Shown: piece after piece, positions 35,956 through 48,077 of the stretch
How the letters are laid out: the number at the start of each line of letters is the position of its first letter
Numbering within the stretch: position 1 is the first letter of the stretch
Assembly: GCA_037367405.1 (NCBI GenBank)
Contig: JAZKJV010000148.1
Span: 372,001-436,000 of the forward strand
Length of the DNA: 64,000 nt
Direction of reading: 5' to 3'
Source of the DNA: Ottelia alismoides
Lineage: Eukaryota; Streptophyta; Magnoliopsida; Alismatales; Hydrocharitaceae
Notes under the pieces: generated by a model
Database searches by the model: none
Seen by the model: only the letters and a program-made list of their open reading frames with translations
What the model was told of the DNA's origin: nothing
Made by a program: the position numbers and the translations under genes

Positions 35956-36303
35956 ATGGCTCCGAAGGCCACTCTTGTCCTGGCAGTGATCTTGGCTTCC
36001 ATTTTGCTCATCGTCTCCGATGTCGTGGCTGCCGAAGTAGCAGCGGCTACTCAAACGGCCGAAGGAGAAACCATGGGTGAGTAGCTGTTGCATCTAATAA
36101 TCGTGGTAATAATCGTCTCATACGTGTGTCGTTAACGACTTCCCGTCGATGCAGATGGAGTCTCGGCTGATCAGCAATACGGCGGTCGGTACTGCTGCAA
36201 TGGGTGGAACCACAATGGTTACTGTCGAGGATGGTGCTACAGACGCCGCTACTGCTGCGGCGGCTGGTACCGCGGCTACTGCAACCGATGGTGCTGGTCT
36301 TGA
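35956..36303 (+). CDS. Secreted 89-residue Cys/Gly/Tyr-rich peptide with duplicated four-cysteine module (two exons)
   Basis: Exon 1 is 35956-36076 and exon 2 is 36155-36303, joined across a 78-bp GT-AG intron in phase 1, giving 89 residues and a TGA stop. Residues 1-26 form a signal peptide (MAPK, a hydrophobic core, then VVAA). A short Ala/Glu/Thr-rich spacer follows. The C-terminus holds two modules, residues 52-69 and 72-88, each of the form RYCCxGWx(2-3)GYCx2WC plus an aromatic residue: eight cysteines at 54, 55, 64, 68, 74, 75, 83 and 87. The N-terminus resembles plant glycine-rich secreted proteins (GRP family, PF07172), whose members may end in Cys/Tyr clusters, but the duplicated module is not one I recognise. 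Cell wall or extracellular location is inferred; the function is unknown. A retained intron would stop the frame at residue 42. The flank duplicated at 63763-64000 suggests a paralogue. Confidence 0.85.
36077..36154 (+). other. Intron of the peptide gene
   Basis: The donor is G|GTGAGT and the acceptor is GATGCAG|AT. It is 78 bp long, near the lower limit for plant introns, and T-rich only in part. Splicing is supported because it joins the signal peptide in frame to the cysteine modules. Confidence 0.85.
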
Positions 36304-37519
36304 TCGGATGTCTCGTACCCTTACGGGACTATATGTCTAATATGGAGAAATAAGAGCCGAAAGAAGTACAAGATTATGTAAAACCTTTGGATATTACGTT
36401 TCTGTTTGATTACGCATGTAATCCTCAGCTCCTTACATAAATATACATATGCAAGCTTTTGGTTTAAGTTCCTATCGTCTGAGTTGCGTTTTGACAAACT
36501 TATTACCAGGTTTCGAACCATTGTTAATTAACTGGCGAGTTTTAGGATCTTTTATTTTCTTTATCATTTTGGCCATTTTAAGATTGGAATAGGGAGCAGA
36601 TTATTTGTTGCGCCTTGACAGCAGAAGAGGTTTGTTGTGTCCCTTGATTATTACGTATTATTATTATTTTACAGAAGAGGTTTTAACCTTACGATTTGAA
36701 AAAAAAAATTCTAGTCTGCATTTTATCAAATTTTGCCTCGATTCTACTGTTTTTTTAAAGGGCTGTGAAGCACGGTTAATCTTGATTGATTAAGATGTAA
36801 GGGTTATAGATATCGGATCAGGATGAAATTTGGTGTACGTGTAGATTAGAACATGTACTTTCGATCCGTAAGATTAGAATTTTGATTAAGTTTGGAAGAA
36901 AAAAAAGGAACATAACAGTCTTTGCTGTGTCAAGATCATATTGTCATTATTATTAATGCATGGTGAATATTAAATAACATGCATCCACAACCACTAGGCA
37001 TGTCTTCTCAAATCGGCATCTAAGATGCTGATTTGGACTTGATTCTCCAAATCGGCACCTCGACTGACTAACTAAAATTTTAAATAATTAAACTTCCTAC
37101 TTATTTAATTAATTACGAATTAATTAATGATTATTTTAAAAAGTCCCAATGCCATCCTTATGAAGACTAGAAATCCTCAAAAAATGATCGATAATGTGGC
37201 TTCCATGTCACTTTCATCGCGGATCGACCGGAAAAGATATCTAATCTAAAGGTTGAAACCCATTACGGACCTAGTGATCCTATAAATGAGGATGAGACTG
37301 GGGGGAATAAATCATCACAATATTCTAAAGATCTTGATAGTGATTTTGTTATATATTAGATCTAGAGTGATCCAGCAAGTTACAAGGTAGACATGGTTAA
37401 ATATGAAATTAAGTAATATACGACACAGTTCTATTCATCATCAAAATGGAAGGTAAAGGACACATAGTTTTGCCCTACTGAGATGGTTCGAGAAGAAAGA
37501 AAGTGACAAAAAAATAACA
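36304..37519. other. 3' flank of the peptide gene
   Basis: AATAAG (36348) and AATAAA-like sites near 36437 could serve as poly(A) signals. No further reading frame is supported. An imperfect 12-bp hairpin (arms CAAATCGGCATC and GATGCTGATTTG, TAA loop) lies at 37009-37035. Sequence up to about 37519 is not repeated elsewhere in the window. Confidence 0.5.
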
Positions 37520-40500
37520 TCATATGCCTTGGCATTTAGTACAACCAACGAGTAACGCTAGGGGAGGGGGATGTTAATGTTCTTTAAGTAGTTAAGACAT
37601 AGCAAAAAAGGATGTTGGGCCTTCGGATTCATCAAAAAAATTTGTGGCAGGGGGGGGGACAGAATCACTTCCTTCTAGTGCTGGGACGAGGAATCATTGA
37701 GTTGGTTGGTGCTTGACTGCAATAGCAAGCTAGTGAATATCATGATAAGAATATTTATTTTCCATATTAAAATAGGACTAATAACGTGAGGGTTTGAGAT
37801 GATTGAGATATGAGAAGGGATGCTTCATTAGCAACTTGAGCGAATGGGAGAGAGGTACCATGGAATACCCATGAACACCTCTCCTTTCAGGTCAAAAGGC
37901 GGATATCTGCCAATGAGATGTTGAATAGACTTGTAAGTTTTGAATATCGAAATAATTCTCGCGGATTCTGTTGATGCGCTTTTCAGGGGTTTTAAAGATG
38001 ATGTTTTATGAACAAGTGTCGGCGCAACCCAATCAAGCGCCAACAAAAAAATTATTTGGTTCTCAAGCTGAAATAAATACAAAAATGTAGCAAGATAATT
38101 TTGCTATTTAATTTACTTGTATAGCAATAAGATCGAACTCATGGAGCCTATGAATCCCGAGGGTTATTAAATCAATGAAAGGGTCAATGAAATAAAGAAG
38201 GCAATTCTATGAGCACTACTCTTGGTTTTTCTATTTTTATTATTATGATTATTTTTTTTTATTTTGTAATTTTTTTATATTTTATGATTTTTAATTTTAA
38301 GTGGTTTTTTTAATTTTGTAATTCCTTTTTTAATGCTCAAGAATATACTTTTCAAACTAGTTATACACAAAAATACATAGAAGAGATATTTTTTGGATTT
38401 TTAAAATATAGTAAAATGATAAAAAAAAAGGTCAGAATAAGATGTTTTGTGGTTATAATTTTTTACAATTTTGATAATTTTTCAAAGATTTTTTCAATTT
38501 TATGGATTTTATAAAAGTCAAAAACTCAAAATAATAGTGAACATTGAACAAGCAGGGATATTTTATAATATAAGAATATTAAATAAACTCAAAAATTACT
38601 GGATTTGTTTTCCTTAAAAACTATAAAAAAAATCTACAAATAAAAAGTAACATCATTATTTTTGGAATTTTCTACAAATTTCTATGATTTTTATAACATT
38701 TTAGATATTTTACAACTTTTAGGATTTATAAAATATTTAATTCATGAAATGTACACAAGAAATAAAATATAACGAAAGCAAACTATTCTATTTTTTTGGA
38801 ATTTTTGACATAAAATTCAAATTTTAATGAATTTTCTAATTCTGTAATGTTTTTTATTTTTTAATAATAGAAAATGGAAATAAAATGCAATGAAAAATTT
38901 ATACTGTGAAATCACGCACAATAGGAGTCTGACTTGATTTTTGGAGAATTTATTGAACATAAATAACATTTATTTTAAAAATAAAATCATGAAAAAAATT
39001 CTTGAATACATGGCTGAAATGAAATTATTCAATGTTTTTGCATTACAATATAACAATAAATAAAATGCGGGCCGAAAATCGAAAATTACCATGAAAAGGC
39101 ATGTGCAACACGTGTTGGAAGTTGGCAGGGGCTTTTTCGTAATTTCAGTAACTTCAGAGGGTCTGATCTGTAATATTCCCAAAAAGGGTTTTAAATTGGG
39201 ACTTCTTTATTCTTGCTAACCCTATCTCTGAAATAGAAACTCTTTGTGCATGGAGCGTGACGTTGGGTCTGCAGGACTCGTCGGTAGCCGGTGAATGGGG
39301 GATGAGGAGCGATGGAGGTGTGGCTCTGCCCCAGGAAGAGAAGGTCGTGTGAGGCTCGCCGGTGGAGGCGATCTGAGTCCTCTAGGAGAAGACATGAGCT
39401 CGCCTAGTGGAGGGTGGTCCACGATGAAGTCGATGGTTCTGCGAGGTTCATGGTGGGTGTGGTTCTCCTCTTGCAGGTGCTCAGTGGACGTCGGTGGAGG
39501 GGCGCGGTTGGTGACTCGCGGTGGCGATGGAGCTTCGTGCTCCTGGCGGTAGATCGACGGAGGGCCTTCACACATCGGTTAGCGACTCCAGGCGGCGTGG
39601 TGGGGCTCTACTCGAGCTCCAGTGGTGGTCGATGGACATCGGTGGAGGTCTAGGCGCGATGCAGCGATGGAGAGAAGGAGATGGTGCTGCTAGGCTGGCG
39701 GGTGGCGACGTTGATCCATCGACAGTGATGGGAGCACTTCGAGGGGGCAGCGGCGCTGTCGCAAGATTATTTTTTTTAATTTTTTTTGTAAAATAGTAGT
39801 TGATATTTTTTCTAATCTTTTTTAATTATGTACTTATAATAAAATAAAAAGACAATGACTCAATCATGAAGGCTCGGTCCGCAAACAATCAAACAGAGAA
39901 AATATGAGTGGATGCAAATCTGACAAGATGGATGAATGGATCCGGATCTCGGGCTACCATGCGTGGTCAGAGGTGTGTGGTTGCATGAGGTAGAATTGAA
40001 ATGTAGAGATCATGAAAATGATATGGATATAAAATCGTATCGGTATCAAGTTGATGACGAACAATGGTTAACGATTAGAAACTATGATCTAAGATTGAAC
40101 GATGAAATCAAAGCAAAAATTAACCTAAAATTACCTAGATGAAAACTCGAAAAATAACAGAGTGTGGATCGCGCCTTGGGAGTAGATGAATGTTGTAATG
40201 GCCTGGACGAAGATCGCCTTGCTGTCACTGGACGGCTTGGAGGCTGGACACCTTTCTACAACAAGATTGATCTTGGAGATTAGGCTCCTCTCACCAAAGG
40301 ATTGATAAAGTTGGAATGAGGAAGGAGGAGCCAAATAAATAGAAAAGAATTTGAATTTCTAAAAAACAAATTAATGGAGAGGGAATAAAGGGAAAGATGT
40401 TAATGGTGGAATTCAATTAACTAAATTAAAGAATAAAATAATTTTTGAAATTATATTATTTAAAATAATAATAAATAACAATAACTTAATGAGCCACCTT

Positions 40501-41191
40501 AATGGTGGGTTAATTAAGAAATTAATTAAATTATGTACATATGGTATATTATATAAATAAATAAATAAATCATTTTCATTATTTTATTAATTTAAATAAT
40601 AAATGTTAGTTATTTAATTTTTTGTGGTGGTTATTTAGAGAAATTAATTATATACATATAATATAAACATATGGTATATTATACACATTGTTGAATAATG
40701 AAATTATGTTATTTTATATTTTATATATTTTTAAAATTTTTATTTTATTTTAAATTAATTATTATAAAATATTTCCAATTATTTACAAATACATTGTGTA
40801 TAAAAATATGAATAAATAAATACAATGGATAAGTGGTAAAATTACGAAAACCACCCTAGAAAACCGTCTTTCAAGCTTTAACTCCAAAAATTATTTCCTG
40901 CCATTCTAAAGCCAATTTAATTTAGAATACGATGGAAGTAAGTTTGATTCAATTTGAATTCATAAGGAGCCGGAATTGGTCTTTCAAAAATCGCTTTACG
41001 GTTTTTTTACGAATATGGTTACTTTTATTCTGTACATGATTTTATTTTGTAATTATTTTTTATTATTTCGAAAACATTTTTATTTACAACTTCCGTTTAT
41101 AAAATTATTTAATTTGAGGTCAATTTATGGATAAATAAAATAGTTTATATTTTATACAAATATACACGGCATAAAGTAAAAGAATGAAAAG
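37520..41191 (-). repeat. Gypsy-like leader plus LTR, copy 2 of the ~3 kb direct repeat
   Basis: The part to 40466 is collinear with 17853-20847. The LTR-like segment begins near 37999 (TGATGTTTTATGAAC) and carries GATCGAACTCATGGAGCC (about 38130). Beyond 40466 it continues into sequence related to 46130-46400 of another gypsy LTR (for example the TTTCAAGCTTTAACTCC block at 40870), so it is a gypsy LTR cut at 41191 by a copia LTR. Confidence 0.62.
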
Positions 41192-41492
41192 TGTTAGAAA
41201 ATAGGAAGCGGAAGCGAAACATGGAAAAAGAATAAAGAACAATAAGAACAGCGGGATTTATGTGGAACCCTACTCCCTAAGGAGCGGGATGAAACCACGG
41301 GAGAATGCCTCAGAGGACTGGTGTGTCTATTGCACTTATCTCATCTAATACAGGAGGTCTGGGGCTCCTTATATAGCCTCCATAGAGCCTCCAAGTCCCA
41401 CAACTGGTAGATGTGGGACTAAACTCTTAGATGGGGAGAGATCCATTTACCCATCTCCCATGCGTATGAGACATATACCAAATACTCCAACA
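41192..41492 (-). repeat. Short copia LTR (301 bp), 3' end of a minus-strand element
   Basis: The minus strand starts TGTTGGAGTATTTGG at 41492 and ends TTCTAACA at 41192. It contains the region AGTTGTGGGACTTGG and a minus-strand TATA (TATATAAGGAGCC at about 41369-41381). A polypurine tract (GAGGGGGAG on the minus strand, 41493-41501) adjoins it, so this is the 3' LTR and the element body should lie to the right. It is a third copia family. Confidence 0.8.
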
Positions 41493-42300
41493 CTCCCCCT
41501 CAAGCTAGAGCATGCAATGCTCAGCTTGGACAAACAGAAAGAAACTCAACTCACATACAGGATACTATGGACAATATCAACCCAAAATGCACAACTGCTG
41601 TTGTCGAGGACGTTGCCTCATGCCGTGCAGGTGAGGAGGACGAACGGGCTGGAGTGTGAGTCTGCTGAATCTCCTTGTCGGAGAGCATGTGCTCTGAAAT
41701 GCGCATGTCAGAGTCACTACAACTGAAATGAATCTCCTCGTCGGAGTACTCTGGCCTGCCACAACATGTGGACAGCTGCTCCATCTCTTAAAAGGGATGA
41801 ACTAGAAAAGGCCGTGGAAGTGCAATCCTCATCGGAGTCTACGGTCGCTGGAGAATGGAGTCTGAAAAAGTCTCCTCTTCGGAGAACTAGGTCTCTCCCT
41901 TCTGGCACAGAGAATGGTACACTTCTCTGGTGTCTCTATGATACCACATGAAAACCCTTGCCAACATGGCATAAGGAATGGTCCTCTACTCTGGAGTCCC
42001 TATGGCTCACATGAAAACTCTGGCTGAAATAATAGAAAAAGATGGGGACCACTATAAGCGATGGAAAACACGTGCACATCTGAAATAAGACTGCATACTC
42101 GTGCATGTCTGAAACTGGAGACTCGGAAACATCTGACGTCGAGTCTGAATAATCTGATCTGTTGAGTCTGAAACGTCTGATTGGTCTGGAGAATCTGACA
42201 TCTGGAAAATCTGAAATCTGAATGAAGACCTGTGACTCTACACAATACTCCCCCCTTTCTCACATACTTGTCGGACAATGAACATCGACAAAGTTGGGAG
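41493..42300 (-). mobile_element. Internal DNA next to the short copia LTR; two small repeat arrays
   Basis: No RT or RNase H frame is visible where one would expect it, so the element is non-autonomous or truncated. Four copies of a CTCCTCGTCGGAG-like motif lie at 41671-41884. A CAGA/TCTG-rich degenerate array lies at 42090-42230 (GTCTGAAAC, AATCTGA, ACATCTG). A second G-run (minus strand, GGGGGGAGTATTG) at about 42245-42257 could be another polypurine tract. Confidence 0.45.
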
Positions 42301-42924
42301 AAGACAAGATGGAAGGGGAAAATAACATACATTTTTTTATAAGTCGTTCACATTTTTTTACGCCTCTTCATTCTCCCAATTTTTTTTGAAATCGTCTCAT
42401 TTTTTCGGCTTTTCCCCCTCTTTTTTTATGGCCATCATTTTTTTAAATATTTTTCTTAAATGCGTACGGCTCTTTTTTTGGTGTACGCACCTTTTTTTAA
42501 AATAAATGCCTCTCCCTTTTTTTAACCAAATAAATGTGGCCCAACATCTCTCTCTCTCTCTCTCTTCTTCTTCTTCTTTCTTTTTATAAAATAATAACTC
42601 TAAGCCCTGGGCTCAAACATACAAAGCATTTTTTTAAAAAAAACAGACCCATCTCTCTTAGGTGCTAGGCTTGGTTTTTAAAAATCTCTAAGTCTCCTAG
42701 GTGCTAGGCTGGCAGACTGTCGCCGGCTTCACGTGGGTGCGTAGGCACCTACGGTGGAGCGCCTCCCTCGATCCGCGGTTCCTCACACAAAGTCAACAAA
42801 AGAGGAGGTTAGACAGCTCAATAAATATATCAAAAATAAGGAAAATAGAATAAGCAAAAATAAAAGCCGTGAAATAGACAAATAATCACAAGCACAAACA
42901 AAAACCCGAACTAAGCGCGGTTGC
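42301..42924 (-). mobile_element. 5' leader of a minus-strand gypsy element, with an array of T tracts
   Basis: The right half resembles the leaders at 54230-54385 and 25250-25545 (GGTTCCTCACACAAA at 42778 against GGTCCCTCACACAAA at 54301). From 42330 to 42525 there are about ten runs of six to eight Ts spaced mostly 15-35 bases. A TC-rich microsatellite is at 42548-42577. No gene is visible. Confidence 0.6.
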
Positions 42925-42925
42925 T

Positions 42926-42943
42926 CCCTGGCAACGGCGTCAT
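42926..42943 (-). other. Gypsy primer-binding site (tRNA-Asp type)
   Basis: The minus strand reads ATGACGCCGTTGCCAGGG, next to the LTR edge at 42945. Confidence 0.87.
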
Positions 42944-42944
42944 T

Positions 42945-45900
42945 TGTTGAACCAGATTTTGCAGAGGTCGTATCGGTTCACAAGGCAAATCAACAGTCGC
43001 TGAGTTGACCTCCAGCGAAATCTGCAATTCAAACAACAATTAACCCACAACAGAAATCAAGCAGTGAAAAGCAGTGCAGAGTTAAAATTTATTATAACTC
43101 TACAACAAAGATGTGTATAGTGCTAGTATGTGTAGAGGTCGAACACAGGGAGCAGACAGGTAGAACGGGGCAAAATTGCTAAAAAATGTGAATGTGATGA
43201 TTTGCCTATTTATGCCATTTTTTTGGGTTTTTAATTTTATATTTTTTATTTGATTTTTTTAATTTTATATTTATATATTTTGATTTTTTTAGTTTTCTGA
43301 TTTTATATTTTCTTTTTTATTTTATATTTTTTTTAAATCTTTTTCTTTAAAAGGAATATATGTTCAAAGTAAGAAAGAGAGGAATAAGGATTTATAAAAA
43401 TAGGTAAAAATACTAAAAAATCAGGAAATAAAGTGTTTTTGGGCTTTTTATAATTTTCTAATGTTTTTGTGATTTTTATATATTTTTCATATTTTTTTTG
43501 GTATTTTTAAAGTCAAAAATATTGAAAACAATGGATAAAATAAAGATCTGGAACTAAAATGGAGAAATAAAATATCAAACAGTAAAAATAATTCTCCAAA
43601 TTAATTTTTATTAAAGATACCAAAATAAAAAAACTTCAGGAAAAGAAAATACAAATTTTAGATTTTTTGTGAATTTTATAAATTTTTATGAAGGTTTTTA
43701 GAGTTTTGTAATTTTTAGGAGTTTTCTTTTATATTTTTTTAGTGATTTTTGGATTGAAGTTAAGAGACACTAAAAGACACAAAAAAATTTTTTTGGAAAT
43801 TTTCTGAGATGTTTTTATAATTTTTATGGATTTTATAATGCAAACATTAGAGAAAATAAGTGTTTTTGAATTTTTATAAATATGAAAATGCAATAAAAAT
43901 GAAAAATAAAAATATAGCGTGGAACTAGAGTGCAACAGGAACTTATGATATTTTTTTGGTAATTTTTGGGATTTTAGAGATGCATGCAATAAATAGGGGA
44001 AGCAAAGAGAAACTACATGCAAGTAGGGGCATTTTTGTAAATATGGAAAAGTTCAGGGCTCACGCACAATTTTTCCACAAAAATTATAACTGAATATGCA
44101 AGTTTTTGGATCAAAAACGAATTTCAAGACCCACAGGTATATAACTGCAAAAGGCCAAGGTCACGTGCATAAGCACGCGCGCATGGCAGGGGCAATTCTG
44201 GGCATAAATGCAAAAGTACCAAAAGTTATAACTGCAATTAAAAGTTTTGAGACTAAAGACAAATACGAAAAGACCCCTGGGTTGCCTGCAAAATTGCCAC
44301 GTCACATGCGCAACACACGTGACATGGCAGGGACCCAAACAAAATATTACAAACACCGGGGGGGCTATATGTAAAGTCTACAAAAGTTTAAAACATCACA
44401 GGAAAGTTTTAACAGCAAATACTAAATACAAAATTGGCGGGGAAAAGTATGCAAAATACCCCACCTTAGGCGTGGATCGGACGACAGTGATGTATCCACT
44501 TAAACATGTGTCGATGCTAGACGCCATGATGCCCCTTCAGCTGAATGATTGGGATTAAATCCTAGGGCGAAGATATACTGCCAAAGACATGCAAAATCCA
44601 ATGATATCTGCTCGCCGGGAAGAAGCGTTCTTGATCCGACTACATAGGGTGCGGATGGAGGAACCAAGGAAGAACTCGGTGGCTCCGAGTTTTTATTAGG
44701 TGTTGGGCTGTCCTCCGACCACCATCCCCACGGCTGAAGGGTGTGGTCAAGTCCTGCTACTCCTCCCCAACGTCCAGGTGGCATAGATTGGGCCAAAGAC
44801 CAATGGATGATCTTCAGGGAGTTGAGGCAGCTCCGGCAGACCTAGGGCAGTTCTTGAGCAAAAAGACGAGGCACGGTTGCCTCTCTTGGGACCTGCAAGT
44901 GACAAAAAATGCAGCAGCAAAAAGGGAACGTAGGACCCAGTTCTTATTGGCGGAAGATAGGCGGCGTGGAGTGGTGAAGGTGGTCGCCGGAGCTCAGGAG
45001 CTCTGGCGAGGTGTTCGATGATGGGATCTAAGCTAATGATTCGATTTAATGCGAAGATAAATGCATGAAATAGAAGCTAGGACTGCAGCTAATTAATAAG
45101 CAAGGAAAAACAAGGAACAACGACCTCGATTGGCTATAAAAACTAAGAGATGGAACCTCGACGGCCGAGACCGATGATGGGGGGTGGAATCCACCCTTCA
45201 ACGCCTCGCCTGAGCTCGCGTACGGGCTGGAGAACTTGCTATCACCAAGATCGATCCGGAGCTCGCCAACTCGGGCCCAAACAAAGGTTGAAGAGGGTTC
45301 AAAGGTGGATGGAAGTGACGAAGGGTCATTTGAAAGGGTGGTGGACGTGCTCCGAAGATCGAGGCAGTGTCATTGATTCAGCGACCCAATCCCCGAGCAA
45401 ATCATACAGCGTGTAAGAGGGATGCTCGAGGAGAAAAAGTCGTGAAGACCACATCGTGAAAGGAGGAATGAGGTGGCCTCGAAAAATCCATAAATGCGTA
45501 CAAAAACTCAGGTCTGACGTAGCCCAGGCGTTGGGCAGAGAGTTGACCAAAGGTCAACTTCTGCCGCCTCCTGGTTGGTCGACGTGGACCAACAAGGAAA
45601 AAGCCTGGGGAAAAAGATTATAAATTCAATTAAAAATATCAAACGATTTTATTAAATTTTGGTTATTAAATAAAAAATATTTATTATTTTATAAATTATT
45701 TTATTATGATTAATTATTTTTTAGAGGTATAAAAATATAAGTTACCATTTTAGGCTTATATAGGTATATATATCTATATATTTTAATATTTTATTTTTAT
45801 TTTGAGAATTTAATTTATTTATTTCTGTTTATTTTTTTATAAATTTATAAAATATTTTTATACACTTAAAGATATTTTTATTGTATTTTTATTATGTATT

Positions 45901-46746
45901 TTGTACACTTAATAAAATAGAAGTGTAATTATATAGGTATATGTACAGGTATTATACCTATGTATATTATATACAAGTATTTTATTTTATGTTTCTTTTG
46001 TATTTTTATTCTGATTTTACTATACATATAAATTATAAATAATATTTACAAATTTATAAAAATATAAAATTTTGAAAATAATGATAAATAATAAAATGAA
46101 TATTTTAATCTGTAGAAGTATACAATAACGGTCCAAAACTCAACTTTCAAACCGTAGCTCCGCCAAATACAAAACCACCGCCATTTTATAGCTTATTTAA
46201 AATTATATACAATTAAAGTGAGTTTGATGCATTTCGAGCTTTTCTTTGGGAAACACAGCTCTGGGAAGTTGGGATTCTTGGATTTAATTCAGACCATAAC
46301 TTTTTTATCTGTTCATTATATTTTTGTGAAACCAATTTTGTATTTTTCTATATTTAATTATCAACAACTTTCATGTATAAAGTTTCTTTATTTGAGGTAT
46401 AAAAAGTGGAATTAGAAATAGGTCCCAAAATGAATAAAGAATGAGTGAATTAAAAGGAATTTTTATTGTATTTTGGCCCTTATCTCCCCCTACTTTATTC
46501 CTTATCGACCTAGTCATCGAGATGCCTAGGTCTCGGAGTTTCGGGTCATAAAATATTTACAATATTTTATTCTTTTTCTTTTCTTCTCTTTATTCGATAA
46601 TTTTGGCGTTAAAAACCGTATTTTATACACATTTTGTACAATAATGCATGGATGCTAAAGTGCATGAATTAATAGTATTTACACACATTTACTAGGTTTT
46701 TAAAGCCAAAATGATAGAATAAAGATGATGAAACGTAGATTCATCA
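42945..46746 (-). repeat. Gypsy 5' LTR (about 3.8 kb) inserted into a reverse transcriptase frame
   Basis: It starts TGATGAATCTACG on the minus strand at 46746 and ends GGTTCAACA at 42945. The U5 motif GGTCGAACACAGGGAGC is at about 43137. A gypsy RT frame on the right is cut at the LTR edge after SDSKWV, so this element inserted into an older gypsy element. A palindromic pair GTCACATG/CACGTGAC lies at 44301-44323. Confidence 0.85.
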
Positions 46747-48077
46747 CTAACCCATTTGGAGTCGGAGATGGGGTAGATAAAATCGGTGCTCCACTATTTG
46801 GATATCTCTTTCATTACCACCTCTTGAAGATTCGGGTTCAGCCTTCGCTAGAACTCACGCGATGGCTTGGCATCCTCTTTGAGATAAATATGGTGTGAGT
46901 ACAGAGCCGGACTTATCCCCTGGAGATCAGCTACACTCCATCTGATTACCTTGTGGTTCCTTATAAGAACCTCCATTAAACGAGATTCTTGCTCTCTAGT
47001 CAAATCTGTTGAGATAATGACTGTGTACATCTCATGCTCACCCACAAGGAATCTATACTTCAGTGACTGCGACAACGGCTTCAGTTCTGGACAACTAAGA
47101 GATGGAAAATCTGGCCTCTGAAAGGTCTAAGTAAAGGCAACTATATCTGAATGTGAGAACTCTCATTGATCATGGAGAACTGGTGATGACGACCCTGCTG
47201 GTGTATTTGTACTGGGTACTGGCTCTATCTCCACCCTAGCTGTTGGCTCTGTGGAAATCAAACAAGGTAACCAGTCATCAAACTCTGCCCAGTCTATGTC
47301 TGACTCTGAGGGATCTGAATCAGAATCACAAGATATATACTCTGCCTCGCTATCCTGATGCGGTCGTCAGCCTCAAAAGTGTCCTCTGCCAAGAGTGTGC
47401 TCTTCGAACTCTCCTATGTTGGAAGTTGTGAATCTACGGCATCTGAAAGTGAGAGAAGGGCTCGTGAAATAGGTTCTGACCAAGCAGCTTCATCATCAGT
47501 GATCACAAAGTCGCACTCCTGGTGGACGTCTTGCTCTGCCTCTGTCGTCTGATCTGCATCGCTGAATTTCTCTGAGCAAGCTGAATCTCGCGCTCTAATC
47601 TCATTGATCGGCTCTATTAGTATACTCTTACCCTCGACGCAAAAGTACACCTTCCCACTATCATGGTCGGACACCGCATTGGCTGTGGCCAAGAATGGAC
47701 GTTCTAGAATGATGGGGGTATCGGTAACAGACTCAGGGATCTCCATGTCCAACACAACAAAGTCCACGAGGAAATTTAGGCCCTGAATTATGACGACCAC
47801 GTCCTTCAACAATCCCTTCGGCCTCTTGACAGATCGATCAACAAACTGAAGGACTATCCTTATCTATCGAAGAGGACCAAACTCGAATCGACCGAGTAAG
47901 GCTGCTGAAAGAAGGTTGACGGAAGAGCCACTGTCTAACATAGTACGATCAAATCTCTGCTCATGAATGTGGCATCTGACGTAGGGAGCTCCTACATCCG
48001 GCTTCTTTGCTGGCAGACGGTTCTGTATGGCGAAGCAGGTGGTACGGGTCAGCACATGGATTTCTGCATGATGGTTC
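46747..48077 (-). pseudogene. Gypsy (Tat/Athila-type) protease and reverse transcriptase relic
   Basis: On the minus strand the protease is at about 48077-47420: a GAPYVRCHI block, the catalytic DSGSSVNLL (D-S/T-G type, here intact), and PIILERPFLATANA. An acidic linker follows, then the RT start at 47075-46747: DLQGISP, the His-containing IYLKEDAKPSRE segment, RRLNPNLQEVV and YPISDSKWV, where the sequence stops at the inserted LTR. Stops after SREF and within the YPISDSKWV approach show decay. These motifs are those of plant gypsy elements without a chromodomain, which agrees with the tRNA-Asp primer sites. Confidence 0.85.
48073..48077. repeat. Target-site duplication, left
   Basis: GGTTC directly precedes the TGATGA start of the solo LTR; the same five bases follow its end at 51751-51755. 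Confidence 0.92.

Noticed and set aside
36149..36340. Ala/Thr-rich frame starting at an ATG in exon 2 of the peptide gene
   Set aside because: It is the wrong frame of exon 2; the spliced frame gives a signal peptide followed by ordered cysteines, which is far more convincing.
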